Shown here piece by piece: positions 33,460-42,484 of a stretch of DNA of 64,000 nt (its first letter is position 1; each line of letters starts with the position of its first letter). This stretch comes from Chloroflexota bacterium (GTDB lineage: Bacteria; Chloroflexota; Dehalococcoidia; Lucifugimonadales; SAR202-VII-2). The notes beneath the pieces are model-generated. The model saw nothing but the letters and a program-made list of their open reading frames with translations. It ran no database searches and was not told the origin of the DNA. A program made the position numbers and the translations under genes. The stretch is from NCBI GenBank assembly GCA_003228115.1, contig QEVV01000002.1:62001-126000 (forward strand). The letters run 5' to 3'.

Positions 33460-34443
33460 ATGAAGGCTGCATGGTACGAAAAATACGGACCGGCTCGAGA
33501 GGTCATTGAGGTTGGAGAGATGGCGAAACCGGAGCCTAGCCCAGGAGAGGTTCTCGTCAACATTCGCGTTGCTGGCGTCAATCCCTCCGATTGGCGCAGC
33601 CGCACAGGCACCCGGGGGCCGGACATGCCCTTCCCTCGGATCGTTCCCGGCCAAGACGGCTCAGGAGTCATCGAAGCCGTCGGTGAGGGCGTACCGGCAT
33701 CGCGGATCGGTGAGAGGGTCTGGCTGTACGAGAGTCAGTGGCAGCGCCCCTTCGGCAGCGCTGAAGAATACACGGCCCTGCCCAGCGAGCGGGCTGTACC
33801 GCTGGCAGATTCAACATCATTCGAGGAAGGGGCCTGCATCGGCATTCCAGCCATGACAGCACACCGCTGCCTGTTTGCAGACGGCCCCGTTGAGAGCAAG
33901 ACCATCCTGGTCACGGGCGGCGCTGGCGCTGTGGGCAACTATGCCATTCAGTTGGCCAAGTGGGGCGGCGCAACAGTGATAACCACTGTCAGCTCCGACG
34001 AGAAAGCGGCGCACGCCCTAAAGGGCGGCGCGGATCATACCGTCAACTACCGGACAGAGGATGTAGTGGCCCGAGTCCGGGAACTGACCGATGGACAGGG
34101 CGTTGAGCACATTGTCGACGTGGACTTTGCGGGGAACCTGGATATCAGCAGACAGGTCCTGAAGGTGAACGGAGTGCTGGCCATGTACGCCTCCGGAAGC
34201 GACCCTGCGCCTCCCCTTCCCTACCAGCCTTTCATGCGCAACAACACCACTTTTAGGTTTGTGCTGGTCTACACGGAACCGACTGAGGCCAAGCAACAAG
34301 CCGTCGCACACATCACGGCCGCCGACAAGGCGGGTAAGCTCTGGCACCCGGTTGCCGCATCGTTCCCACTGGAAGAAACCGCCGCGGCCCACGAGCTTCA
34401 GGAAAGCAACAAGGCTATCGGCAATATCATCATTAAGCTATGA
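33460..34443 (+). CDS. Quinone oxidoreductase-like MDR protein
   Basis: A 327-residue medium-chain dehydrogenase/reductase from the ATG at 33460; the frame is open to 33367 without family-like sequence. MKAAWYEKYGPAREV and VAGVNPSDWRSRTG form the catalytic domain, which lacks the zinc ligands of alcohol dehydrogenases. VTGGAGAVGNYAIQLAKWGG is the NADPH-binding Rossmann motif. It corresponds to the QOR/crotonyl-reductase branch that reduces quinones or enones. It is about 110 bases ahead of the molybdenum hydroxylase gene on the same strand. Substrate unknown. Confidence 0.9.
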   Translation: MKAAWYEKYGPAREVIEVGEMAKPEPSPGEVLVNIRVAGVNPSDWRSRTGTRGPDMPFPRIVPGQDGSGVIEAVGEGVPASRIGERVWLYESQWQRPFGSAEEYTALPSERAVPLADSTSFEEGACIGIPAMTAHRCLFADGPVESKTILVTGGAGAVGNYAIQLAKWGGATVITTVSSDEKAAHALKGGADHTVNYRTEDVVARVRELTDGQGVEHIVDVDFAGNLDISRQVLKVNGVLAMYASGSDPAPPLPYQPFMRNNTTFRFVLVYTEPTEAKQQAVAHITAADKAGKLWHPVAASFPLEETAAAHELQESNKAIGNIIIKL

Positions 34444-34553
34444 TTCTCCGGGCCGCCATCCCCACCCGCGCCATAGCGGCCCGCATTGGCTCGAACGTGA
34501 AAGCTAGGCAACGGGCCTAGCAGAAGCACCCCAGTTTTGAATCGGAGGAACGA

Positions 34554-36773
34554 GTGACTACCTACAAGGTTATTGGACACAACACCGCCCGAGCCGAAGG
34601 GCCGGACAAGGTCACCGGACAAGGGAAATACGGCATCGACGCCCTTCTGCCAGACACGCTTTGGTGCAAGATTCTCCGCAGTCCTTTCCCTCACGCCCGC
34701 ATCGTCAGCATTGACACGAGCGAGGCTCTGAAGCTGCCCGGTGTCAAGGCAGTGATCACGGGTAAGGATGTAGAGGGGGTACTCACGGGACGCTCGGCCT
34801 ATAAAGACGAGCCCGTGATTGCTTGGGACCGGGTGCGGTATGTAGGGGACAAAGTGGCTGCCGTGGCCGCTGAGGATGAGGACACAGCGGAGCAAGCCAT
34901 CAGCCTCATCCACGTCGAATACGAGCAGCTGGCCGCAGTCCTAACTCCTGAAGAAGCCCTCCTACCGGACAGCCCCTTGCTGCACCCAGACTTCAACAGC
35001 TACGTCGGGGTGAAGCCCCAAGAGACGCCCAGCAACATCATTCACCAGATGGGGCGCCTCAGAGGGGACGTGGAGCAAGGCTACGCAGAGGCCGACTTCG
35101 TCATTGAGCAAACGTACACGACTCCACACAGCCACCAGGCCTACATTGAACCGCACGCCTCCCTGGTCTGGATCGACCCGGATGGCCACGTTCAGCTTTG
35201 GATGGCCTCCCAGATGGGCTCCGTTGGACGAGATGAGCTAGCCCGCATATTCGATCTGCCAAAAGACCAGGTCACCGCCAACTTCTCCTACCTTGGTGGG
35301 TCGTTTGGTGGAAAAGTTGACGTTGCCGGGGCGCACATTTGCTACGTTCTGGCCAAGGCAACAGGCCGCCCAATCAAGTATGTCATGGAATACACCGAGG
35401 AACTCATAGCAGCGAATCCTCGGCACCCGTCCGTTATGCGCGTGAAAGCGGGAGTGAAGAAGGACGGCACCATCACGGCATGGCAGGCTGAAATCCTTCT
35501 AGCAACGGGGGCTTATGCAGGCTTTGCGCCACAAGGGCTCAAGGGGATCACAGACATCGCCGGCCCCTACCGCATAGCCAACGTGAAGATGGACATACGC
35601 CAGCTCTACACCAACACCGTGCCCTGCGGCTTCGCCAAGGCTCCTGGAAATCACCAGGGAATATTCGCCGGAGAATCCCACATGGACCTGCTGGCGCGGG
35701 CCATTGGCATGGACCCCCTTGAGTTCCGACTGAAGAACGTGGTTCATGAAGGGGAGGAGCTAGGCAGCGGCGACAATTACGAAGCCATCCGTGCTGAGGA
35801 AACACTGAGAGAGGCGGCCTCAGTTGGAGGCTGGGACGGGCCCAAAGCCCCCAACGTGGGACGCGGCATAGCTATAGGCCACCACAGCCAGGCCGGAGGC
35901 GGCGCACAGGCGGTAACCACCATCAACGAAGATGGCAGTATCGTTGTAGAGTTCTCATCCTTCGATCCCGGAGGTGGGACCACCACCCTTGCCAAACAAA
36001 TCGTTGCTGAGGAACTGGGTGTCCCGGCCGAAAGAGTCGAGGCTCGGCCTTGGTCGAACACGGACCGTGGTCCGTTGAGCGGTGTGGGAGGCAGCAGGGG
36101 CGCTCGGGTGACAACGGTTTCAACGAACGCGGCGGCTGTTGACGCCCGCCAGAAGATTCAGCGGCTAGCAGCAGAGTTCTGGGGATGGCCGGAAGAGCAG
36201 ATCACCATGGAAAATGGCTTCTTAGTCCAAGGGGCCACTGGCGAAAAGGTTTCCATAGAGGATGTCATGGCCCGCTACGGCGGTTCCGTATCCGGCCTAG
36301 GAGAGATCAACGAGGGCGTGAGCCCCTATACGTCCTTTGGCACCCAGATTGCAGAGGTTGAGGTGGACCCAGAAACGGGACAGGTAAAACTTCTGAGTCT
36401 AGCGACGGTCCACGAAACCGGAAGAATCATCAATCCCGTGGCCTTCCAGGGCCAGATCGAAGGTGGAGTGGTCTACGGGGTCGGGGAGTCGGTGATGGAG
36501 GAAACGGTCTACCAGGACGGCCACGTAGTCAACGTATCCTTCGGCGATATGAAGATTCCCAACATGATGGACATTCCTGCCCTGAAAACCGTCGTGATGG
36601 AGTCTGAGTTTGGCGACGGTCCCTACAAGGTCCGCGGGATCGGTGAGCACTCCAACATCATGACGGCGGCGGCCATCGCCAATGCAGTCGAGGATGCAAT
36701 CGGCGCCCGCGTCTGCGACCTGCCGATCACATCTGAAAAGGTGCATGAAGCGCTGCGGCAAAAGGGTCAGTAG
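34554..36773 (+). CDS. Xanthine dehydrogenase/CoxL-family molybdopterin-binding subunit
   Basis: A 739-residue molybdenum hydroxylase large subunit with a GTG start after CGGAGGAACGA. Domain order is the small N-terminal a/b-hammerhead (GHNTARAEGPDKVTGQGKYG, KILRSPFPHARIV) and then the molybdopterin domains with YLGGSFGGKVD and PGGGTTTLAKQIVAEELG. The catalytic Glu is E698 in VRGIGEHSN. It lacks the CoxL-type AYRCSFR loop, so CO oxidation is unlikely. Partner FAD (CoxM) and 2Fe-2S (CoxS) genes are not next to it, which is unusual. It probably hydroxylates an N-heterocycle or aldehyde with partners encoded elsewhere. Confidence 0.9.
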   Translation: MTTYKVIGHNTARAEGPDKVTGQGKYGIDALLPDTLWCKILRSPFPHARIVSIDTSEALKLPGVKAVITGKDVEGVLTGRSAYKDEPVIAWDRVRYVGDKVAAVAAEDEDTAEQAISLIHVEYEQLAAVLTPEEALLPDSPLLHPDFNSYVGVKPQETPSNIIHQMGRLRGDVEQGYAEADFVIEQTYTTPHSHQAYIEPHASLVWIDPDGHVQLWMASQMGSVGRDELARIFDLPKDQVTANFSYLGGSFGGKVDVAGAHICYVLAKATGRPIKYVMEYTEELIAANPRHPSVMRVKAGVKKDGTITAWQAEILLATGAYAGFAPQGLKGITDIAGPYRIANVKMDIRQLYTNTVPCGFAKAPGNHQGIFAGESHMDLLARAIGMDPLEFRLKNVVHEGEELGSGDNYEAIRAEETLREAASVGGWDGPKAPNVGRGIAIGHHSQAGGGAQAVTTINEDGSIVVEFSSFDPGGGTTTLAKQIVAEELGVPAERVEARPWSNTDRGPLSGVGGSRGARVTTVSTNAAAVDARQKIQRLAAEFWGWPEEQITMENGFLVQGATGEKVSIEDVMARYGGSVSGLGEINEGVSPYTSFGTQIAEVEVDPETGQVKLLSLATVHETGRIINPVAFQGQIEGGVVYGVGESVMEETVYQDGHVVNVSFGDMKIPNMMDIPALKTVVMESEFGDGPYKVRGIGEHSNIMTAAAIANAVEDAIGARVCDLPITSEKVHEALRQKGQ

Positions 36774-36822
36774 TCGGAGGAACCTGCCGCTTCTGGAGTG
36801 GCGAAAGCGCAAAATGGCAAAC

Positions 36823-36850
36823 GTAGGGGCGTTCAATTGAACGCCCCTAC
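36823..36850. repeat. Perfect 28-bp palindromic repeat, family C copy 2
   Basis: Half-site GTAGGGGCGTTCAA and its complement; identical to 9222-9249. It lies between convergent genes. Confidence 0.8.
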
Positions 36851-36916
36851 TGCTTTGGCCTGGCACCGAGAGTCGTTCAGCTTACGGTGGGTTTGCTGGC
36901 CTTCTACGAGCCCTCG

Positions 36917-38392
36917 CTACGGGCCTCGGTCCTGCCCGCTGCCGTGCGCCGTCAGGGACATGCCGCCCTTCTCAACCACCACATGCTTGAAGGCTCTCCG
37001 CTTCGTCAGTTGGTCTATAAGCGTGACGATGGGCTGGCGAGCGCTGAGGAAGTCCTCCGGCTCGCTTGAACGACCCATCGTGTTAAGAGCTTCCTGTCCT
37101 CCATACAGCCTGAGGACCAGTTCTTCATCGGAAACGTTCTCTCCATATTTGCGGCGCACTTCCTCAACGGTTGGGTCTGGGCGCTCCCACCTTGCCCACT
37201 CTCCAGCGCGTGACCGGTTGAGGATATTGGCCCTAACTTCTTGGTCCATGTCAGTTACCGGCTCCCGGCCCCAATGGCCGAGTGCGTATTGAATGACCTC
37301 GTCGCTCACCTGCTTGTATCGCTCGCCCACAATAACGTTAATAGCGGCCTGGCTTCCCACGAACTGCGCCAGCGGCGTCACCATGATGGGGTAGCCGAAC
37401 TCAGCCCTGACTCTGACCACTTCCTCCAGAGTCTCCTGAAGGCGGTCCTCCATGCCAACCAGCCGCAACTGGTACTGCAGGTTAGAGATCATGCCACCGG
37501 GCACCTGGTGATTGTAAATCGACTGGTCGAATAGGCGAGGGTGACCCATTGGCAAGTGCTGCCGCTGCGCGATGGTCGTCAGCTTTTCAACCACTGGTGC
37601 CAGCGCCTCCTCGTCAATGGCAGTGTCGAACCCCAAGGCTCGCAGGTTCTGGGCCACATTGAAAACGGATGGCTGGGACGTGCCGTTGGCAAGGGGCGGT
37701 ACGGAGGTGTGGATGTACTTGATGCCGCCCTTGGCCACCTCTAGAGCATTGAGCGGAGCAAGGCCATTGTTGCAATGAGCGTGGAACTCGATCTCTACGT
37801 CACCGGCAGCTTCAAGAAAGATAGGCAGCAGCTGTCGCGTGCGCTCAGGCGTGAGCAGTCCACCCACGTCCTTAAAGCAGATTCGGTAGGGCTTCAGGGC
37901 CGCTGCTTGCCGAATGCGCTCTCGAAAGTAATCATCGGTGTGCTTTGGCGATTCCGAGTAAATGACATTGACGACGGACTTATACCCGATCTTCGTCAAC
38001 TCTTCCATTTCGGGGACCAGTTCAGGGAAGTCGTTCCAAGAACTGGATATGCGAGTCACCGCTACGCCGTGAGCCACAACCATCTCCGCAAGCAGCCGAG
38101 AAATGGAGCGTGGTATCAATGCCAAGCCTGGGTGGATGCCGCCGTGGAGGCGCAGCTCCGTCTTGGTGTTCAGCGCTGCACCGCGTTTCAGCCACTCCAG
38201 CGCATCCTCGCCAAGCTCCTTTCCCATCTTCTTGATCTGCACCATGGGAAGGAAGAATTCAATGGCGTCGAAGCCCGCCTCATCCAGATGAGGCAACACC
38301 GACAGCATCATGCCGGTGCGCATGTTCAACGCCCACAAGCTCAGGTGGCCGTCCCGTACCGTTGTGTCGATGAACTTGATTTCTTTGCTCAA
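36917..38392 (-). CDS. Pyruvate carboxylase/oxaloacetate decarboxylase-type carboxyltransferase domain protein
   Basis: About 491 residues from a TTG at 38392 preceded by AGGTGA; another TTG at 38407 is possible. The barrel has FIDTTVRDGHLSLWAL (metal Asp and catalytic Arg), RICFKDVGGLLTP with the Lys expected to be carbamylated, and EFHAHCNNG with the metal HxH, where family members usually read HTHDTSG. A C-terminal PVTDMDQEVRANIL and LRLYGG region follows as in pyruvate carboxylase subunit B. No biotinyl domain (AMKM) is present here and no biotin carboxylase is adjacent. A biotin-dependent or aldolase-type reaction is inferred. It sits 22 bases from the dienelactone-hydrolase gene on the same strand. 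Confidence 0.85.
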   Translation of the reverse strand: MSKEIKFIDTTVRDGHLSLWALNMRTGMMLSVLPHLDEAGFDAIEFFLPMVQIKKMGKELGEDALEWLKRGAALNTKTELRLHGGIHPGLALIPRSISRLLAEMVVAHGVAVTRISSSWNDFPELVPEMEELTKIGYKSVVNVIYSESPKHTDDYFRERIRQAAALKPYRICFKDVGGLLTPERTRQLLPIFLEAAGDVEIEFHAHCNNGLAPLNALEVAKGGIKYIHTSVPPLANGTSQPSVFNVAQNLRALGFDTAIDEEALAPVVEKLTTIAQRQHLPMGHPRLFDQSIYNHQVPGGMISNLQYQLRLVGMEDRLQETLEEVVRVRAEFGYPIMVTPLAQFVGSQAAINVIVGERYKQVSDEVIQYALGHWGREPVTDMDQEVRANILNRSRAGEWARWERPDPTVEEVRRKYGENVSDEELVLRLYGGQEALNTMGRSSEPEDFLSARQPIVTLIDQLTKRRAFKHVVVEKGGMSLTAHGSGQDRGP

Positions 38393-38413
38393 GTGATCAC
38401 CTATCAAACGCCT

Positions 38414-39199
38414 CTAAGAAGCGGCTGGCAAGAAGGTTTGGTCAGCCTTGACCCCGCTCTCAAACCGGAAGATGAGCTGATCACGATTCCAGGCGTCCGA
38501 CGTGACTGCCCGCGAGAATTCGCCTAGCAGCTGCCAGGCCTGAGCCGCAGCCTCTTCCCTGTAGCGATCATTGGAAACATCCATCCATGAGTGTGGTGTG
38601 CCTGGAAAGAGGCGGATCTGAAAGCTCTTGCGGTTCTTCTCCAGCATGTCCCGGAAAGCCCAAACGTTGGGTAGAGGGACCAACTCGTCCAGCTCACCGA
38701 AAGCGCCCAGGACTGGGCAGGTCACACGCGTCACCAGTCCGGTCACGGCCTCCTCGCCTCTGCCTATGGCATCAAAGTCGCGGGGGTAGATGCCGCCGTG
38801 AAACACGATGGCGCCACTGAGATTGCTCCGGTGTGAGGCAATGACGAGAGGCGTGCGCCCTGTCTGACAGAAGCCAGCCGCCACCACCCTATCGGCATCA
38901 GCAAAACTCAACGTGTCGATGTACTCGACCAGTTCGTCATAGTCCGTCAGGGTGTCCTCATCGGGCATCTCGACCCGAATCTCGGCGGCTTCCACGGGAC
39001 CACGAGGCTCCGTATACCTGTGGAAAAAGTCTGGCACGAAAGCTGCGAAACCTTCCTGCGTCATCCTCTCCGCCATGCGGAAGGTATGAGCAACTGGGCC
39101 CCGGCGTTCATGAAAAATAATCGCCGACGGGAAGGGGCCGGCGCCATCAGGACTCGCGCTCCACACCCTCATGCCGCTCGCCAGTGTTTCTTCTTTCAT
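38414..39199 (-). CDS. Dienelactone hydrolase family protein
   Basis: A 261-residue alpha/beta hydrolase. The Cys-Asp-His triad is visible as Cys111 in AAGFCQTGR, Asp171 in GELDELVP and His203 in GTPHSWM, with Glu31 in FHERRG matching the Glu that activates the Cys in DLH. Known members open dienelactones from ortho-cleavage of chlorocatechols, but the family is broad. No signal peptide. The carboxyltransferase gene follows on the same strand, probably cotranscribed. Family is secure; substrate is open. Confidence 0.9.
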   Translation of the reverse strand: MKEETLASGMRVWSASPDGAGPFPSAIIFHERRGPVAHTFRMAERMTQEGFAAFVPDFFHRYTEPRGPVEAAEIRVEMPDEDTLTDYDELVEYIDTLSFADADRVVAAGFCQTGRTPLVIASHRSNLSGAIVFHGGIYPRDFDAIGRGEEAVTGLVTRVTCPVLGAFGELDELVPLPNVWAFRDMLEKNRKSFQIRLFPGTPHSWMDVSNDRYREEAAAQAWQLLGEFSRAVTSDAWNRDQLIFRFESGVKADQTFLPAAS

Positions 39200-39332
39200 A
39201 CGTCTGCTCCATAGCCTGGGAGTTAGGACGCCCAGGGAGTTGGTGACAATGCGGAAGCAAAGATACGCTCCTCAAAGGCCATTGGGAAGTCAGAAACGGA
39301 ATGGGTTGGAGAAAGAAGAATCCGAAAAGAGG

Positions 39333-39419
39333 TGGTGCCGGAGGTCAGAGTCGAACTGACACGAGGTTATCCCCCAACGGATTTTGAGTCCGCCGCGTCT
39401 ACCATTCCGCCACTCCGGC
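39333..39419 (-). tRNA. tRNA-Leu (CAA)
   Basis: Acceptor GCCGGAG/CTCCGGC, anticodon stem GCGGA/TCCGT with loop CTCAAAA (CAA), long variable arm, T loop TTCGACT, discriminator A, CCA encoded. Confidence 0.95.
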
Positions 39420-39571
39420 ACACGAACCAAGCCGCCCTAGGAGGGCACTCGCACGTCTGTAGGAGACCCTTGAACACGGGCCGTGCGCACGCACTAGTAA
39501 TGAATTAAGGGATTGAAGGTGGATGCCCGATACCTTCACCAACTAAAGGGCATCACCACTGAGATGAAAAA

Positions 39572-39646
39572 TGGAGCGGAAGACGGGATTTGAACCCGCG
39601 ACCTTCTCCTTGGCAAGGAGATGCTCTACCACTGAGCCACTTCCGC
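39572..39646 (-). tRNA. tRNA-Gly (GCC)
   Basis: Acceptor GCGGAAG/CTTCCGC, anticodon stem TCTCC/GGAGA with loop TTGCCAA (GCC), T loop TTCAAAT, discriminator T, CCA encoded. Confidence 0.97.
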
Positions 39647-39675
39647 TCGTACTGACGGGGTCGTGCTGGTGGCAC

Positions 39676-39751
39676 TGGTGCCGAGGGACAGAGTCGAACT
39701 GTCGACACCGGCATTTTCAGTGCCGTGCTCTACCACCTGAGCTACCTCGGC
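39676..39751 (-). tRNA. tRNA-Phe (GAA)
   Basis: Acceptor GCCGAGG/CCTCGGC, anticodon stem CGGCA/TGCCG with loop CTGAAAA (GAA), discriminator A, CCA encoded. First gene of the Phe-Gly-Leu array. Confidence 0.97.
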
Positions 39752-39760
39752 TTCATTTTC

Positions 39761-39789
39761 ATCGTAAAGAAGGCACCCACGCCTGTCAA
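39761..39789 (-). promoter_or_regulatory. Putative promoter of the Phe-Gly-Leu tRNA array
   Basis: TTGACA (39784-39789), 17-base spacer and TACGAT (39761-39766) on the minus strand, placing a start within a few bases of the tRNA-Phe 5' end. Confidence 0.6.
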
Positions 39790-39972
39790 GCTGCATGCCG
39801 CTCACCCGCAGTCACGAAAAGCGCGTCCCTGTAGCATTATCGTGTACACTTTACGATGGCCTCTTTGTGGGAACGACGCTTATGACACATAGGGGGCCCC
39901 TAATCGCTGAGATGGGGGGCTTTTCATTTCGCACAACCTAATGAGCATCGGGACGAGCGAGAAGGCTTAGGT

Positions 39973-42480
39973 ATGAAGCTGGCGGGGAAGAAATCCTTTC
40001 TGATCGGGTCGGCGGCAGGGCTGCTGCTTATCATAGCCGCCTTCGCTACTCTTCAGAGCGTTACTCTCCTGCGACGAGCGCAAAGCTTGGAGCAAGACGC
40101 CGCTGAGATGCAAGCCTCGGTAAACATTACCGTCCTTTTGCAGGAACCCGGTGGCCTAGAAGCCCTCCAGGCCACCATTGCCACAATGCAGGAACGAGTC
40201 GAAGGCCTGGGTTCTGCTAGGTCTGGACGATTCTTCGGATGGCTCCCTTTCGTGGGTAACGACCTTACCGCTGCCTCCACAATGATTAAGGGAACCCAAG
40301 AAGGCCTTGCGGTTGCCCAGGATCTCCTAGAGACCATTGGCCCAATGGTGGCGTGGTACCAGGAAAATCAAGATGTGCTACTCCAGGGTGAAGTGTCATT
40401 TGCTGCCCCGGACACCTCCCAAGCAACCTTGGACAATTTGAACCGAGTCATAGAAAAGGCTCGTGAGGCCCAGCAAACGCTTGCAGATATTGACCCGGCA
40501 GGGCTGGGAGAAGGGCTGGCCTCTCGCCTCGAATCTTTGACTGAAGTCACCAACCGCATAGCCGATGTAGCTGTATGGAGCCATACAGTGGTCGGGCTCT
40601 TGGGCGATTTGGCCGAGGTAAGGGACGTTGGAAACCGAATTCAATCAAGCCTGCCCCTGAACGAAGCATCCGCGGACGAATGGTCGCTTGACGCCGCCAT
40701 TCAAGACCTTCAGCAACTGGAAGGCTCGCTAAACCTAGCCCGGGAGAAGGCCGGTACGGCGGCACAAGACTTTCCCGGAGGGGCCGGTCAGGTGCTGGCC
40801 CAGTTTCAACAGATTGAGGTGGCGCTTACGGCGTTGCATCAGGTCGCTCTTTCCGGCCTATCGACAATGGCAACGCTGAAACCAGCCTTTCAAATCCTGG
40901 AGGCAGCCCAGTTCGCCCCGCTGCAAGATGGCGAGGGGTCCCTAATATCGGCTATGGAGGCCGTGCAGGCAGACCCGAAGGCACTCGAGATGGCCGTCGA
41001 ACAACTACGTGAAGCTAGAGTTTCCTTTGAAGAGGCTTCCGGCTCATTGCCAATGGAAAAGGGTGACATAGCGCAATTATCGAAGCTTTTGCGCAGCCTC
41101 GAGGGGGCCCTCAGGATTGTAAACGACCTGCCGATAGAGGCATTGGGCTCCGATCGGCCTCGTACCTACCTGGTTCTTGGCCAGACAGCCGACGAGCTAA
41201 GGGCAACTGGCGGCTACATTTCTGCTCTCTGGACCGTCACCCTATCGAATGGGATGCTTCAAGACATTCACTACTTCGATACTGTGGAAGTAGACGACTA
41301 CGATAGCCTTTGGTCGTACCCTCGCCCTCCCGAACCGCTGATCGAGCACATGAACGCTCCTGTGTGGTTGATGAGGGATGTCTCCTGGGACCCCGACTTT
41401 ACGGCAACCGCACCGTTGGCCGAGGACATGTTCTGGTTGGGGCAGCGCCTCGAGGTTGATGGCGTAATTGCCTTGAACCAATGGACGATGCAGCGCCTCG
41501 CCAACGTACTGGGAGAGGTACCCTCACCTACCACTGGAGCGCCTGTCCCAGCTAGCGAATTCATGACTTTTTTCGAAGGGGAAAAGACGACGTTCGGCAG
41601 GGCCTACATTGATGTAACGCTCCGTTCGATTCTCGACACCCTAAGCCAGCCATCATCCCCTGCCAGGTTGTGGTCACTGAGCACTGCTCTCTTTGAATCC
41701 CTTCAAAGCAAAGAGATCATGGCCTACCTCAATGACCCCGAACTTCAGGGGATTATGGAAGAGAGGGGGTGGGCCGGTAAGATAACATCTGCCCCTGGCG
41801 ATTTCCTGATGGTCATCGACTCCAACGTTGGTTGGAGCAAGGTGGATCGCAACATCAACCGCGAGGTGGAATACGAAATCGCCTTATCTGACCAGGCCAA
41901 CCCCAGAGTCCAACTCACGCTCCGGTACCAAAACACCAGTGGGCCACAAGCCACTGGCTGCGAACTTCAGTGGATGGCCCGGGGTCGTAGCTACGAAGAG
42001 AAAAAGCACGCCTGCTATTGGGACTACCTTCGAGTCTTTGTCCCTAATGGCACACAATTTCTCGAAACCAGCACGCTCCCCTTACCCGTGGGTTCGGTGG
42101 CGGAAACCATCGGCGTCTCATTCTCTGGCGAACCCACGCATTCGATTACGACTCAGAGGGGAAAGACCATCTATTCCGGGCTGATCACAGTGGGCCCAAA
42201 CGAAACGCGAACCGTTTCGCTCACCTATGACCTTCCTTCCACTATCATCGAAAGACAGGGTGATCTACTGATCTACAGGCTCCATCTTCAGAAGCAGCCT
42301 GGAGTGTTGGGGCGCAACATCAAAGTGCGGGTCATTCCGCCAGCGGGGTATGCTCTGACAGAACGGGCTTCAACAACGTTTGATGAAGAGGGGGGCGCTG
42401 CAACATTCGAACTAAACCTAACGCAAGACACGACCCTGGAAATCAACTTCAGGGTGAAAACGCCTGAAACGATCACCTAG
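39973..42480 (+). CDS. DUF4012 domain membrane-anchored protein
   Basis: An 835-residue protein anchored by one N-terminal membrane segment (FLIGSAAGLLLIIAAFATL). A long helical stalk rich in Gln, Glu and Leu runs to about residue 390. The DUF4012 core then begins with RTYLVLGQTADELRATGGYIS and contains HYFDTVEVDDYD. The function of DUF4012 is not established, but members often sit in polysaccharide loci of Gram-positive-type envelopes. It is the first gene of a plus-strand trio with an Ig-like lipoprotein (5 bases downstream) and a tyrosine autokinase. It probably acts outside the membrane in surface polymer assembly. Confidence 0.85.
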   Translation: MKLAGKKSFLIGSAAGLLLIIAAFATLQSVTLLRRAQSLEQDAAEMQASVNITVLLQEPGGLEALQATIATMQERVEGLGSARSGRFFGWLPFVGNDLTAASTMIKGTQEGLAVAQDLLETIGPMVAWYQENQDVLLQGEVSFAAPDTSQATLDNLNRVIEKAREAQQTLADIDPAGLGEGLASRLESLTEVTNRIADVAVWSHTVVGLLGDLAEVRDVGNRIQSSLPLNEASADEWSLDAAIQDLQQLEGSLNLAREKAGTAAQDFPGGAGQVLAQFQQIEVALTALHQVALSGLSTMATLKPAFQILEAAQFAPLQDGEGSLISAMEAVQADPKALEMAVEQLREARVSFEEASGSLPMEKGDIAQLSKLLRSLEGALRIVNDLPIEALGSDRPRTYLVLGQTADELRATGGYISALWTVTLSNGMLQDIHYFDTVEVDDYDSLWSYPRPPEPLIEHMNAPVWLMRDVSWDPDFTATAPLAEDMFWLGQRLEVDGVIALNQWTMQRLANVLGEVPSPTTGAPVPASEFMTFFEGEKTTFGRAYIDVTLRSILDTLSQPSSPARLWSLSTALFESLQSKEIMAYLNDPELQGIMEERGWAGKITSAPGDFLMVIDSNVGWSKVDRNINREVEYEIALSDQANPRVQLTLRYQNTSGPQATGCELQWMARGRSYEEKKHACYWDYLRVFVPNGTQFLETSTLPLPVGSVAETIGVSFSGEPTHSITTQRGKTIYSGLITVGPNETRTVSLTYDLPSTIIERQGDLLIYRLHLQKQPGVLGRNIKVRVIPPAGYALTERASTTFDEEGGAATFELNLTQDTTLEINFRVKTPETIT

Positions 42481-42484
42481 TTCT

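Noticed and set aside
39890-39930. Possible attenuator hairpin before the DUF4012 gene
   Set aside because: Short C/G pairing with a large loop; no leader peptide or known riboswitch pattern seen.
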